Positions 1-8,325 of a DNA stretch of 23,084 nucleotides are shown in pieces (positions within the stretch are counted from its first letter, which is position 1; each line of letters begins with the position of its first letter). The stretch spans positions 1 to 23,084 of the forward strand of contig JAGAIK010000641.1 of NCBI GenBank assembly GCA_017626625.1, read 5' to 3'. The translations under genes and the position numbers were made by a program. The notes beneath the pieces are model-generated. The model was not told the origin of the DNA. It made no database searches and was given only the letters and a program-made list of their open reading frames with translations. Source of the DNA: Roseburia sp. Its GTDB lineage: Bacteria; Bacillota; Clostridia; Lachnospirales; Lachnospiraceae.

Positions 1-2258
1 CACGCCTCCTGCACACAGACATGGAACCGGACGTTCCGCTCTCTTAAGCGCAGCAGCCCCAGTTCTTCATCATTTAACCCTGCCATGGGTGAGCGCAGAA
101 CTGCGGTCAGAGGAATATCCTGCTTGGGATTGTCCAGAATCCGCAGCATACTTAAGACGGTCTGCACCTCCACCGCGGAAAAATAGCCTGTGGCGGAAAC
201 GCTGTGGGCGGGAATGCCCTCCTCCGCCAACGTCTGGGCAAAGGTGTCCGCCCAGCCGCTTAAGCTGCGGAGCAAAATCACAATATCCGAATATTTTACC
301 CGCCGCAGTTCCCCGGTCTTTTTGTCTGTCACAAGCTGCTCCTGCATTAACGTTTTAATACGGTTTCCTATCATCCGGGCTTCCAGTTGCTTTTTGTCTG
401 CCATGCCGCTGTCCTCTAAGAGTTCTTCTCCGCTGTCAAGCAACAGGATTTCCGGGGCAAATATATTTTTCTCACCCCCGGAGGCTTTTTCCGGACGTGG
501 CTCTCCCTCTGTCGCCGTTTCAACATTCTTTTCCGGGTCGGGCTCTCTCTCTGCCACAGTTTCAACGTTTTTTTCCGGCGCCGGACAGGGATATACCGCC
601 CCCGGATAAAGCGCCGCCGCTTTGTCGTACTCCACGTTTCCCAGATTTCTGGTCATGATTTTATAAAAAATATCGTTGGTGCAGTCCAACACCTCCCGGC
701 GGCTCCGGAAATTTTTGTGCAAGTCAATCCTCTGGGTATCGGACTCTTCTAAGCTGTAAGTATCATATTTTTCCATAAAAAGCTCAGGTCTTGCCAGACG
801 GAAACGGTAAATGCTCTGTTTCACGTCCCCCACCATAAAAATATTGTGTTCGCCCCGGCTCTCCTTAGAAATCGCCTTTAAAATGGTTTCCTGCACCTCG
901 TTGCTGTCCTGATACTCGTCAATCATGATTTCTGCAAAGGTGTCCTGAAATTCCTCCGCCGTCCTGCGGATTTCTTTCGTTTCCCCGTCCACTAAAATTT
1001 CCAGCGCAAAGTGCTCTAAATCGTGGAAATCCACCAGATTTTTCCGCCGCTTTTCCGCCCCGAAGGCGTCGGCAAATTCTAAGGTGAGGCGAACTAATTC
1101 CTTTGCCATAGGCTCTGTTTTCCCGAGCTGCTCTAACATGGCAGGCAGGGAAGTGAAAAAGTACTGGCGGCAGATTTTTTTCACCGTGTCTTTTCCCCTT
1201 TCCCGCAGAGCCTTCACCTGCTCCTGCAATTCCTCGCTGCCCTCGTAATTTCTCGCAGAGGCAAGCCGGTCATAGCTTAGATTGGTAAATCCCTGATAAA
1301 ATTCGGAAAAGGTTCTGCTCTCTGCAAGGGAACGGTATTTTGCCAAATCGCTCTCAATGGCTTTCTGATACATATATGGGCCGTTTTCCTGCAGGGTCAG
1401 GGACAACGCTTTTTCTGTTAAAGCAGTCAAATCCTCTGCCGCATGGCGGATGTGCTCCGTCAGGGGGGCAAGCCACAGCGCCCCGTCTAATTCCTCCACC
1501 GTCTGTACCCGGTAATCCTTTGCGCATTCTAAAAGCCACTCTTTCGGCCAGGGATAGCTTCTGGAAAATTCATAAAGTTGTAACACCATTCCCGAAATGG
1601 CTTCGTCATTGCGCCCCGGTGCGTAACTGTCTGCAAACATAAGAAAATCGCTGCCGTTTTCCTGCTGCAATTTTCCATCTGCTCCGGCAGTGTTTTCCTG
1701 CCGCAATTCTCCGGCTGGTTCGGCAACATTTTCCCGCTCCACTTCCATAGATGCTTCAGCAACATTTTCCCGCTTCATTTTCCCTGAATAAAAATTTTCT
1801 GTCAGTGCCCTCTCATAGTTTTTCTCCAATACCTTCGCGAGCACATCTTCTTTTAGCAGTTTCAGTTCTCCCTCGTCCCCAATTCGGAAATTCGGCTCTA
1901 AATCAATCTCATGAAAATGATTGCGAATCACATAGAGGCAAAAGCTGTCGATGGTGGTAATCTGAGCGTTGTGAATCAAAGTCAACTGCCGCTGCAAATG
2001 CTCATTCTCCGGCTGTTCCTGCAAAGCTTTTTCAATAGCGTCCCCGATACGCTCCCGCATTTCCGCCGCCGCCGCATTGGTGAAGGTCACCACCAACAGC
2101 CGGTCAATATCCACCGGGTTTTCTTTGTCCGTAATGATTTTTATAATGCGCTCCACCAGCACTGCCGTTTTTCCGGAGCCCGCCGCAGCGGAAACTAAGA
2201 TATTCCGGTTTCTTAAGTCAATGACCTGCTGCTGTTCTTTCGTCCACGAAACACCCAT
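1..2258 (-). CDS. addA: AddA, ATP-dependent helicase/nuclease subunit A (partial, C-terminus beyond left edge)
   Basis: The first about 752 residues of AddA, the UvrD-like helicase of the AddAB complex that resects double-strand breaks up to Chi and loads RecA. It starts MGVSWTKEQQQVI and has Walker A AAAGSGKT at about residues 24-31, the Walker B block DEYQD near residue 447, then GDVKQSIYRFR and the conserved YPGAVYP region. The C-terminal RecB-like nuclease domain lies outside the window. The ATG at 2258-2256 overlaps the addB stop as TGATG and has AAAGGA 8 bases upstream, so it is translationally coupled to addB. Two in-frame repeat tracts, at about residues 160-201 and 559-591, lengthen loops that I remember as short in other AddA proteins. 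No frameshift is visible. The assignment is secure; only the end is missing. Confidence 0.95.
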   Translation of the reverse strand, partial: MGVSWTKEQQQVIDLRNRNILVSAAAGSGKTAVLVERIIKIITDKENPVDIDRLLVVTFTNAAAAEMRERIGDAIEKALQEQPENEHLQRQLTLIHNAQITTIDSFCLYVIRNHFHEIDLEPNFRIGDEGELKLLKEDVLAKVLEKNYERALTENFYSGKMKRENVAEASMEVERENVAEPAGELRQENTAGADGKLQQENGSDFLMFADSYAPGRNDEAISGMVLQLYEFSRSYPWPKEWLLECAKDYRVQTVEELDGALWLAPLTEHIRHAAEDLTALTEKALSLTLQENGPYMYQKAIESDLAKYRSLAESRTFSEFYQGFTNLSYDRLASARNYEGSEELQEQVKALRERGKDTVKKICRQYFFTSLPAMLEQLGKTEPMAKELVRLTLEFADAFGAEKRRKNLVDFHDLEHFALEILVDGETKEIRRTAEEFQDTFAEIMIDEYQDSNEVQETILKAISKESRGEHNIFMVGDVKQSIYRFRLARPELFMEKYDTYSLEESDTQRIDLHKNFRSRREVLDCTNDIFYKIMTRNLGNVEYDKAAALYPGAVYPCPAPEKNVETVAEREPDPEKNVETATEGEPRPEKASGGEKNIFAPEILLLDSGEELLEDSGMADKKQLEARMIGNRIKTLMQEQLVTDKKTGELRRVKYSDIVILLRSLSGWADTFAQTLAEEGIPAHSVSATGYFSAVEVQTVLSMLRILDNPKQDIPLTAVLRSPMAGLNDEELGLLRLRERNVRFHVCVQEA
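487..584. repeat. In-frame 42-bp tandem repeat inside addA
   Basis: Two 42-bp units (487-528 and 529-570) and a partial third starting at 571, each opening TTTTCCGG on the plus strand. In AddA they read as a 14-residue acidic unit, PEKNVET followed by a variable half, then PEK again. The copies have diverged. The tract sits in the linker between the YPGAVYP block and the next conserved strand. Confidence 0.85.
1657..1780. repeat. In-frame 36-bp tandem repeat inside addA
   Basis: Three 36-bp units (1657-1692, 1693-1728, 1729-1764) and a partial fourth from 1765, each opening TTTTCCTG or TTTTCCCG on the plus strand. They encode a 12-residue unit ENVAE/ENTAG plus a variable half rich in Glu, Gln and Arg. 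The reading frame is kept. The tract separates LTENFYSGK from the conserved DFLMFADSY block. Confidence 0.85.
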
Positions 2259-5200
2259 CACTCTGTTCCTTTCATTTTCTCTAAAATCTCTTCCGCACTG
2301 TCAAATTTCTCTAATTTCCGGTATTCATATCCCGGCAGGCGCACATCAAAGCCGCAGACCGTATGATAAGGGCAGTAATCGCAGCCTGTTTTATCCTCCA
2401 GTTGATAAGGACGCACCGAAGCCTCCCCCGCAAAAATCTGCTTTCCCGCCTGTATCATCTGGTTTTTTGCATAATCTCCCATCACCCCAAATTCATAGGT
2501 GCTTACCACCTTTGATGTTGCCTTTAAGGAGCCGTCCGTCTTTAACCCCACCGGAATCACACTGGAATTGCCGGAAAATTCTGTGTCCATGGCACCGTAC
2601 ACATCGGGATTGTCGTTGACTAAACCGTTTAATTTTAACTGCTCTAAGATGGCATTCCTGATTTCTTCCTCGCTCTCCGTCCCGCTGCTCTCCACCATGG
2701 GGTCACTGACATGATAATAAAAAATACCTGCGGGCTCCGCCGTTTTCTCCGGGTGCTGCTTTTTCACCAGCTCTAAGGCGGCATTTAAGTAGACCACCAG
2801 CTGTAACTGTAATCCGTGGTAGAGACTAAGCAGGGAAAAGGAGGTATTTCCGGATTTATAATCAATGATTTTCACATAAATCTTATCCTCCGTCTCATAG
2901 GTGTCGATGCGGTCAATCCGACCCTGCAGGCGCATTTTTTCCTCTTCCCCCAGCGTAAAGGTAATGGCGTCCAAATCACTTGCCCGGGAAAAGGAAACCT
3001 CAAAGCCGCTTGGAGTAAATTTTCCCTTTCTTATCTGGGTAATCAATGCCCAGACGGTGCGCCGGACGGTGTTTTTCATCCGCTCCAGCAGATAACGGTT
3101 TCTCGCGTCAGAAAAAACCTCCGCCGCCCGGTAGCCTGCGATAGCGTCCTCCATGCTCTCCTCCACCCAGATTTCCTGCTGCTCCTTCGGTGCGTCAAAC
3201 CAGGTGTATTGGGACGCCTCCACCCTCTTTGCAAAATGCTCTAACACATCATGATAAATATTTCCCATATCCACGCTGGCAAACTGCTGCAATTCCCGTT
3301 CCCGAAGCAGCAGTCCGTAGGTCAGATAATGGGAAAAGGCGCAGGCGGCAAACCGCTCTAACCGGGTGACGCTGTTTTCTAGCGTATCCCCGTAAAGCGC
3401 CTTGGTCACCGCACGGCTGATGGGGGAATCACTGTGTTTTTCAAAAGCTGCCTGAAACAACTTCTCTGCCTTCTGTCGATAAGTTTCATCCGAGAGATAC
3501 CAGGACGCTAATGCCTGCCAGCTCTCCTTAAGTTTCCTCTGCTCCGTCTCCACTGTTTCCTGCCCGGTTTCCGAAAAACCTCCGTTTTCCTGTCCATCTT
3601 CCGAGAAACCTCCGTTTTCCTGTCCATCTTCCGAGAAACCTCTGTTTTGCAACCCCTCAATGAAAAATTGCAGGGCGCTTTCCGGCGTCAAAATCTCGTC
3701 TGCATGTTCCATCTCCGGCGGTTCTTCCACCAGAAGACCCGGAAACAGATGTAACAGGGTTCCAATCAGATAGGAGCGGCGCAGCGCCTTTCCGTCAGAA
3801 TTTACCTTTGCAAAGGTGATATAAAGCCGGTGGGAGGGCTTTGTCATATTCAGGTAGAGATAAAATTTCTGGATAAAAACCTTTTCCCTTGCCCCCGGCG
3901 CTAATTCCAGCTTGCACTCTGCCATTTTCTCCCGCTCTAACTGGGAAATAATACCGCCCTGATTGCCGGATTTCGGCACCACGCCGTCGTTTACCCCCAC
4001 AAAAAACAGGATTTTGATATGGTTCAGACGGGTTCTCTCAATGTCCCCGATAATCACCTTGTCGTTGCCCGGCGGTATCACCCCCACCTTTGCCGCCTCA
4101 AATCCGGCGTCTAAAATATCGCTGTATTCCCGGATGGTAATGATTTCCTCCCCTAAAAGCGCCGTCACTTTATCTAATAAATCCATGACGATTTTATAAA
4201 TCTGGGCGTACTCCTTCGCCCTTGTCATCGCCTGCACGTCTTTTGCCCCTGCCAGTTCTTCCTCCCGCCTTTTTAACAGGGCTTCTAACTCCAAATCCCG
4301 AATCAGGCAGTAAAGCGCATAGGTCTGGGTTTTCACGTCCGCTTTTTGTCCCCGGAACACCTCTAAAAGTGGCAGAAAACTCTGATAAAGCGCCTCCCGC
4401 ACCTCGTTTAGTCGAGCCATGTCAAGCAAGGTTTCCTTATCCATGACAAACGTCCAATCCTGTTTCCATTTCGAGCTCCCGCGAATGCCCTTTGCCAGCA
4501 CATAATTTTCCAGCTCGTCAATATCCTCTTCCGTCAGAAGGTTCTGCCGCTCCTTTGCGGCGTTATCTTTTTCCTCTGTCTCGGAACTGTTCTCTCCCTG
4601 CCGTTTCTCTCCACACTTTAACAAATTCTCCGCCAGACCGCAGCGCAGGAAACGAAAGACGCTTTCATAGGAAAAATCCTGCTCCACAATCTCTAGCATG
4701 GCACGGATACATTCGATAAAAGGATGAAATAAGATATTTTTCGTCTGGTCAATAAAATAGGGGATGTCATATTTTTCAAAAATCTCCGGCACATAGTTGG
4801 CATACTGTGCCACATCTCCTGTCACCACTGCCATATCCTTGTAGCAATAGCCCTGCTCCCGAACCAGCAGGGTAATCTGACGTGCCGCAAACTTTAATTC
4901 CTCCCTGGGATTTTTTAATCCGGTAATGCTGATATGCTCCGGATTTTCCTGCCCGGCTATGCTGATATGCTCCGGGTTTTCCTGCCCGGCAGCAGCTTCC
5001 TGTTTTGGTTTTTGTACTACGGCAATGTTGCCTTTCTCTGAAATTTTCTCCGTCGCGGCAGGTCTTACGGAGGCTTTCCCGTACCGGAACAGATTCTGCT
5101 CCATGAAAAACAAATCCGGCGCTCCCGCATAACGCCGCTGTTCCCCGGTAGGCAGCACCACCGGTTCCTCCACAGGGATATGTAATTCCATCGCCATTTT

Positions 5201-5974
5201 CTGCAAATTTTCCACGGTCTTTTTACTCATGGCAAAAAGCTCGTGAATCCCTCTGCTGTGGTAGAAATCCTCTCTGGTATCGATGGTGACGGAAACCATG
5301 ATTTTTTCTGAAATCTGCATAAGCTGTTTCAGCAGTCGGTTCTGGATAGGGGTAAATCCGGTGAACTCGTCAAAGGCAATGACGCTGTTTCTCAAAAGCT
5401 CCGATTCCTCCGCCACCTCACAGAGCAGGGCGAGGACTTCCTCCGCCGTGATAAATTTTCCCTCCATGTACTCTGCAAAGCCCCGGTACATGGTAAGGAC
5501 GTCCTGCATTTTTAACCGCAGCGCCTCCCCAATCCCGGCTTGTCCTAAAAATTCCTCCAGAAGCTCCGGCGTAATGTTGTACTGAGTCAGCTCGGAAATC
5601 AAAGATTTCACCTCGCTGACATAGCCCATTTTGTTCATATTACCGCCTAACACCTTAAGCTCCGTCTTCTTCTGCTCCGCCACTTTCCGCAGCACTAAAT
5701 TTTTTCCGGTTTCCTCTAAGACCACCAAATCCTGTTTTCCCAGTTCATCAAAGACACGGTAAGCGAGACGGGCAAAACTGAGCACATCCACATTCATAAT
5801 GGCATGGCGGCTCTGCCGTTCCACAAGCTCCCGCTGGGTCTGCATGGTAAACTGTTCCGGCACTAACACTAAAAAATTTTTATCCGGCTGCCCTGCCGCC
5901 TGTTCTAATATGGTTTCATATAAATAATCGGATTTTCCGCTGCCGGAATTTCCAAATACAAACTGTAACGACAT
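2258..5974 (-). CDS. addB: AddB, ATP-dependent helicase/nuclease subunit B
   Basis: The partner subunit of AddA, 1238 residues, somewhat longer than the roughly 1150-1170 I remember as usual. It supplies the second nuclease and, in the known family, Chi recognition. It shows an N-terminal Walker A GNSGSGKS (8-15). The C-terminal RecB-type nuclease block has GRIDRID, IIDYKSG and QLQLVVYL. The four cysteines expected to hold the 4Fe-4S cluster are present: C878 in FAACAFSH, then C1198, C1201 and C1207 in CDYCPYHTVC. The extra length is partly two tandem repeat tracts (residues about 328-350 and 778-807). The start at 5974 has AAGGAGAAGGAT just upstream. It follows tdk by 10 bases, and its TGA overlaps the addA ATG, so the three genes form one transcription unit. 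Confidence 0.96.
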   Translation of the reverse strand: MSLQFVFGNSGSGKSDYLYETILEQAAGQPDKNFLVLVPEQFTMQTQRELVERQSRHAIMNVDVLSFARLAYRVFDELGKQDLVVLEETGKNLVLRKVAEQKKTELKVLGGNMNKMGYVSEVKSLISELTQYNITPELLEEFLGQAGIGEALRLKMQDVLTMYRGFAEYMEGKFITAEEVLALLCEVAEESELLRNSVIAFDEFTGFTPIQNRLLKQLMQISEKIMVSVTIDTREDFYHSRGIHELFAMSKKTVENLQKMAMELHIPVEEPVVLPTGEQRRYAGAPDLFFMEQNLFRYGKASVRPAATEKISEKGNIAVVQKPKQEAAAGQENPEHISIAGQENPEHISITGLKNPREELKFAARQITLLVREQGYCYKDMAVVTGDVAQYANYVPEIFEKYDIPYFIDQTKNILFHPFIECIRAMLEIVEQDFSYESVFRFLRCGLAENLLKCGEKRQGENSSETEEKDNAAKERQNLLTEEDIDELENYVLAKGIRGSSKWKQDWTFVMDKETLLDMARLNEVREALYQSFLPLLEVFRGQKADVKTQTYALYCLIRDLELEALLKRREEELAGAKDVQAMTRAKEYAQIYKIVMDLLDKVTALLGEEIITIREYSDILDAGFEAAKVGVIPPGNDKVIIGDIERTRLNHIKILFFVGVNDGVVPKSGNQGGIISQLEREKMAECKLELAPGAREKVFIQKFYLYLNMTKPSHRLYITFAKVNSDGKALRRSYLIGTLLHLFPGLLVEEPPEMEHADEILTPESALQFFIEGLQNRGFSEDGQENGGFSEDGQENGGFSETGQETVETEQRKLKESWQALASWYLSDETYRQKAEKLFQAAFEKHSDSPISRAVTKALYGDTLENSVTRLERFAACAFSHYLTYGLLLRERELQQFASVDMGNIYHDVLEHFAKRVEASQYTWFDAPKEQQEIWVEESMEDAIAGYRAAEVFSDARNRYLLERMKNTVRRTVWALITQIRKGKFTPSGFEVSFSRASDLDAITFTLGEEEKMRLQGRIDRIDTYETEDKIYVKIIDYKSGNTSFSLLSLYHGLQLQLVVYLNAALELVKKQHPEKTAEPAGIFYYHVSDPMVESSGTESEEEIRNAILEQLKLNGLVNDNPDVYGAMDTEFSGNSSVIPVGLKTDGSLKATSKVVSTYEFGVMGDYAKNQMIQAGKQIFAGEASVRPYQLEDKTGCDYCPYHTVCGFDVRLPGYEYRKLEKFDSAEEILEKMKGTE
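3554..3643. repeat. In-frame 30-bp tandem repeat inside addB
   Basis: Three 30-bp units: 3554-3583 diverged, 3584-3613 and 3614-3643 nearly identical (one difference, at the last base). The plus-strand unit opens GTTTTCCTGTCCATCTTCC. The protein unit is GFSEDGQENG, placed between FFIEGLQN and the KLKESWQALASWY helix. The near-identity of the last two copies points to recent expansion. Confidence 0.9.
4926..4991. repeat. In-frame 33-bp tandem repeat inside addB
   Basis: Two 33-bp copies (4926-4958, 4959-4991) differing at two positions. They encode GQENPEHISIA and GQENPEHISIT, followed by a related GLKNPREE that belongs to the conserved protein. The tract lies immediately before the family's NPREE...ARQI block, so the unit seems to have been copied from the local sequence. 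Confidence 0.9.
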
Positions 5975-5984
5975 ATCCTTCTCC

Positions 5985-6611
5985 TTACTCTGACAGGTCT
6001 GGGTGTCTTGCTTCTCTTTTTCCCATTTCTCCTGGTTCCGGCTTAAAATCAGGTCCCAGATTGCCCTCCCTTAAATGTTTTCTGCAAAGGGCAACATAGG
6101 AATCGTTGCCGCCTAACACCACCTGGGCGCCTTCCCGGACAATTCCTTTTTCGTTAAATCTGGCATTGCATTTTGCCGCCCTGCCGCACCAGCAGACGGT
6201 CTTGATTTCCTCGATTTCATCCGCCCAGGCTAAAAGCCACATGCTGCCGGGAAATAAATGATTCTGAAAATCCGCCCGCAGCCCGTAACAGATAACGGGA
6301 AGCTCCAAATCGTCCACCAGATGGACGAAAAACTCTATCTGCTCTTTGGTGCAGAACTGCGCTTCGTCCACAATGATACAGTCATAGGTCAACAGTTCCT
6401 CCTCGCTCATTTCCACTAATTCTTCCGTCCAGATACACTGCTCCTTTAAGCCCATGCGGGAGCTGACGATTTTTTCCCCGTCCCTGGTGTCGGTGGCAGG
6501 CTTTGCCAACAGCGCCCGCTTTCCCCGCTCTCTGTAATTGTATTCCACCATCAGGGCATTAGCTGTTTTAGAGCTGCCCATGGCGCCGTAACGGAAATAT
6601 AATTTTGCCAT
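5985..6611 (-). CDS. tdk: Thymidine kinase, type II (TK1-like)
   Basis: Phosphorylates thymidine to dTMP with ATP in the cytoplasm, for pyrimidine salvage. The 208 residues fit the family. Walker A is GAMGSSKT (9-16). The DEAQF motif at 82-86 carries the probable catalytic base E83. The lasso/zinc-ribbon cysteines are in VCWCGRAAKC (140-148) with a closing CRKH (176-179), and GGNDSYV precedes the closing pair as in enteric Tdk. It is the first gene of the tdk-addB-addA unit, 10 bases ahead of addB. The ATG at 6611 has AGAGAGAGGA about 13 bases upstream, a rather long spacing. Co-transcription of a dNTP-salvage enzyme with a break-repair nuclease is plausible but may only reflect shared housekeeping expression. 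Confidence 0.95.
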   Translation of the reverse strand: MAKLYFRYGAMGSSKTANALMVEYNYRERGKRALLAKPATDTRDGEKIVSSRMGLKEQCIWTEELVEMSEEELLTYDCIIVDEAQFCTKEQIEFFVHLVDDLELPVICYGLRADFQNHLFPGSMWLLAWADEIEEIKTVCWCGRAAKCNARFNEKGIVREGAQVVLGGNDSYVALCRKHLREGNLGPDFKPEPGEMGKREARHPDLSE

Positions 6612-6659
6612 TTTTTCGCTGGTTCCTCTCTCTGTTATTCCATCATTAAACTGATAAAA

Positions 6660-6665
6660 ATTATA
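6660..6665 (-). promoter_or_regulatory. Candidate extended -10 promoter for tdk-addB-addA
   Basis: On the minus strand TGATATAAT gives a perfect TATAAT with the extended TGn element, about 50 bases ahead of tdk. No good -35 is seen at 16-18 bases; an extended -10 can work without one. Confidence 0.6.
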
Positions 6666-6700
6666 TCACAATATTTCTCCCCAGGCATTAGGAATTTAAA

Positions 6701-6725
6701 AATGCGGAGCATACCGCCCCGCATT
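6701..6725 (-). terminator. Intrinsic terminator after the symporter gene
   Basis: Inverted repeat AATGCGG (6701-6707) and CCGCATT (6719-6725) with an 11-base loop. On the minus strand the stem is followed by TTTAAATT, so transcripts from the symporter would end here, just ahead of the tdk promoter. The plus-strand side is followed by GTTTT. Confidence 0.7.
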
Positions 6726-6764
6726 GTTTTCTGTTCATTGCCTGATGTCTCTCCCGCAACGGCA

Positions 6765-8162
6765 TCAGTGCCCCGTATTTTCCTTTATTATCCGCTGGTT
6801 TTCCTCCACTTTCGCCCGGGTAAGGGGGTACATAAAGAGCAGCAGGAGCCCGCCCACCAAAAAGCTTACGGCGGGAATCCACATGGAAATCCCGTAAATG
6901 CTCTCCCGCACCGCCTCCGTCTGCACCTTCGCCGTCTCGTTGTAGCCGATAAGCGCTAACGCCCAGCCGCCGATTCCCCCGGCGAGCGCCTGCCCTAATT
7001 TCCTGGAAAAAGAGTATACCGCATACACCGTTCCGTCCTTTCTCCTTCCGGTCTGCACCTGGTAATTGTCAATCACATCGGACAGAAACGCCCAGGTCAC
7101 CACAGTGTAATACCCCACTGCCAGATAGCCGAAAAACAGACAAATCAGATAGACCACCGGATTTTTTATGTGGAAAAAATAAATCAGGATATAAACGGCT
7201 GCCGTGGCAAGCAAAGATATACTCCCTGCTTCTTTTTTTCCGAATTTTCTGGTGATTTTTCCTCCAAAGGGGGCAATCACCAGCATTGCCGCCAGGGAAA
7301 TCACGCTGACCCAGGCGAGATATCCCGTATCACCGAAATAATCTAAAAACAAATACTGATTCAGGGCGGAAACGGAAAGATTTGCCACCAGTGACAACAG
7401 CGCCCCTAACATCACCGCAAGAAAGGCTTTGTCCTTTAACAATTCTTTCAAATCTGTAAACAGCGTATTTTTTTCCTCCTTTTTCACCTGGGGCAGTTCC
7501 ACCCTCTCCCGGCAAAATCGGTAACAGCAATAATAGCAGATAACCGCAAATACCGCAAATACCACCGCCACCAAAAGAAATCTCGGACCGCTCGGAACAT
7601 CATTTCCCTCTGCGTCCTTTACATAGACAAGCATCGGCGTCACAATTCCCACAAATACTCCCGCAAACATGGCGCCCATGGTACGAAAAGTAGAAAGACT
7701 GGTTCGCTCCCCCGCATCCCCCGTAATCACGGATGCCATGGAGCCGTAGGGAATATTGATTCCGGTATAGCAGATACTTCCCCACAAAATATAAGTGACA
7801 ATCACATACGCCATTTTTACCCCGTAAGACCAGTCCGCCGCAAAATAATTGTACATCAGCACACTGGCTAACGCCACGGGAACCGCCATCCGCTTAATCC
7901 AGGGACGAAACCTGCCGTCCCGCTGATTTCTGGCGTTGTCGCAGAGGTTTCCCATCCCCACATCGGTAAAGGCATCCACCAACCTTGCCGCAAGGAACAA
8001 TGTTCCCACCATTCCGGCAGCAAGCCCTAAAACCTTTGTATAAAACACCATCAGATAGGACGCCGCCATCTGAAAAGAAAAATCATTTCCCAAATCTCCC
8101 AGTAAATAGCCCACTTTGTCCTTCATGCCAAAGGGGCGTTCTTCCGTCTGTTCTCCCTGCAC
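6765..8162 (-). CDS. GPH-family (MelB-like) sugar:cation symporter
   Basis: A 12-helix major-facilitator protein of the glycoside-pentoside-hexuronide:cation type. It moves a sugar or glycoside inward with Na+ or H+. The N-terminal MKDKVGYLLGDLGNDF, the helix-2 motif VDAFTDVGMG with two membrane aspartates as in MelB, and the loop DGRFRPWIK are diagnostic. I place the start at the GTG at 8162, giving 465 residues: AGGAG lies 7 bases upstream (8170-8174) and the protein then opens QGEQTEERPFGMKDK, typical of the family. An in-frame ATG at 8222 would add 20 very basic residues and leave that ribosome site inside the gene. The pentose genes next door make a pentose or pentoside a reasonable substrate guess, but a 160-base gap with an inverted repeat separates them, so co-transcription is unproven. 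Confidence 0.88.
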   Translation of the reverse strand: MQGEQTEERPFGMKDKVGYLLGDLGNDFSFQMAASYLMVFYTKVLGLAAGMVGTLFLAARLVDAFTDVGMGNLCDNARNQRDGRFRPWIKRMAVPVALASVLMYNYFAADWSYGVKMAYVIVTYILWGSICYTGINIPYGSMASVITGDAGERTSLSTFRTMGAMFAGVFVGIVTPMLVYVKDAEGNDVPSGPRFLLVAVVFAVFAVICYYCCYRFCRERVELPQVKKEEKNTLFTDLKELLKDKAFLAVMLGALLSLVANLSVSALNQYLFLDYFGDTGYLAWVSVISLAAMLVIAPFGGKITRKFGKKEAGSISLLATAAVYILIYFFHIKNPVVYLICLFFGYLAVGYYTVVTWAFLSDVIDNYQVQTGRRKDGTVYAVYSFSRKLGQALAGGIGGWALALIGYNETAKVQTEAVRESIYGISMWIPAVSFLVGGLLLLFMYPLTRAKVEENQRIIKENTGH

Positions 8163-8252
8163 TATCTTACTCCTTTTTATACTAAATTTTCGCAGCCTTA
8201 TCCTGACTGTCCGTTTCCTCACACCGTATCTTTCCTAATTCTTTACATAGTT

Positions 8253-8298
8253 TTAGCCCGCTTTTTCAAAAATATACATTCTTAAAAAAACGGGCTAA
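8253..8298. repeat. Long-loop inverted repeat between the pentose block and the symporter
   Basis: TTAGCCCG (8253-8260) and CGGGCTAA (8291-8298) are perfect arms. The T-rich and A-rich inner flanks can extend the stem. Neither side is followed by a clean T-run, so it is not a standard intrinsic terminator. It may be a processing or attenuation structure between the unknown gene (stop at 8326) and the symporter. Confidence 0.5.
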
Positions 8299-8325
8299 GA
8301 CTTAAAATTTTTTATCTATTTACTT

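Noticed and set aside
190..609. Plus-strand open frame of 139 codons opposite addA, with repeats
   Set aside because: It is a shadow of addA; its repeats are the reverse reading of the addA minisatellite. Other long plus-strand frames opposite addB and the pentose genes are likewise shadows.
3554..3643. CRISPR-like array in addB
   Set aside because: The units are directly adjacent without spacers and keep the AddB reading frame.
8163..8222. Basic 20-residue extension of the symporter
   Set aside because: It places the best AGGAG site inside the gene and is unlike GPH transporters; the GTG at 8162 fits better.
8163..8325. Promoter for the symporter
   Set aside because: TTGAAA and TAAAGA occur 18 bases apart on the minus strand, but both are weak and partly inside the inverted repeat; not reported.
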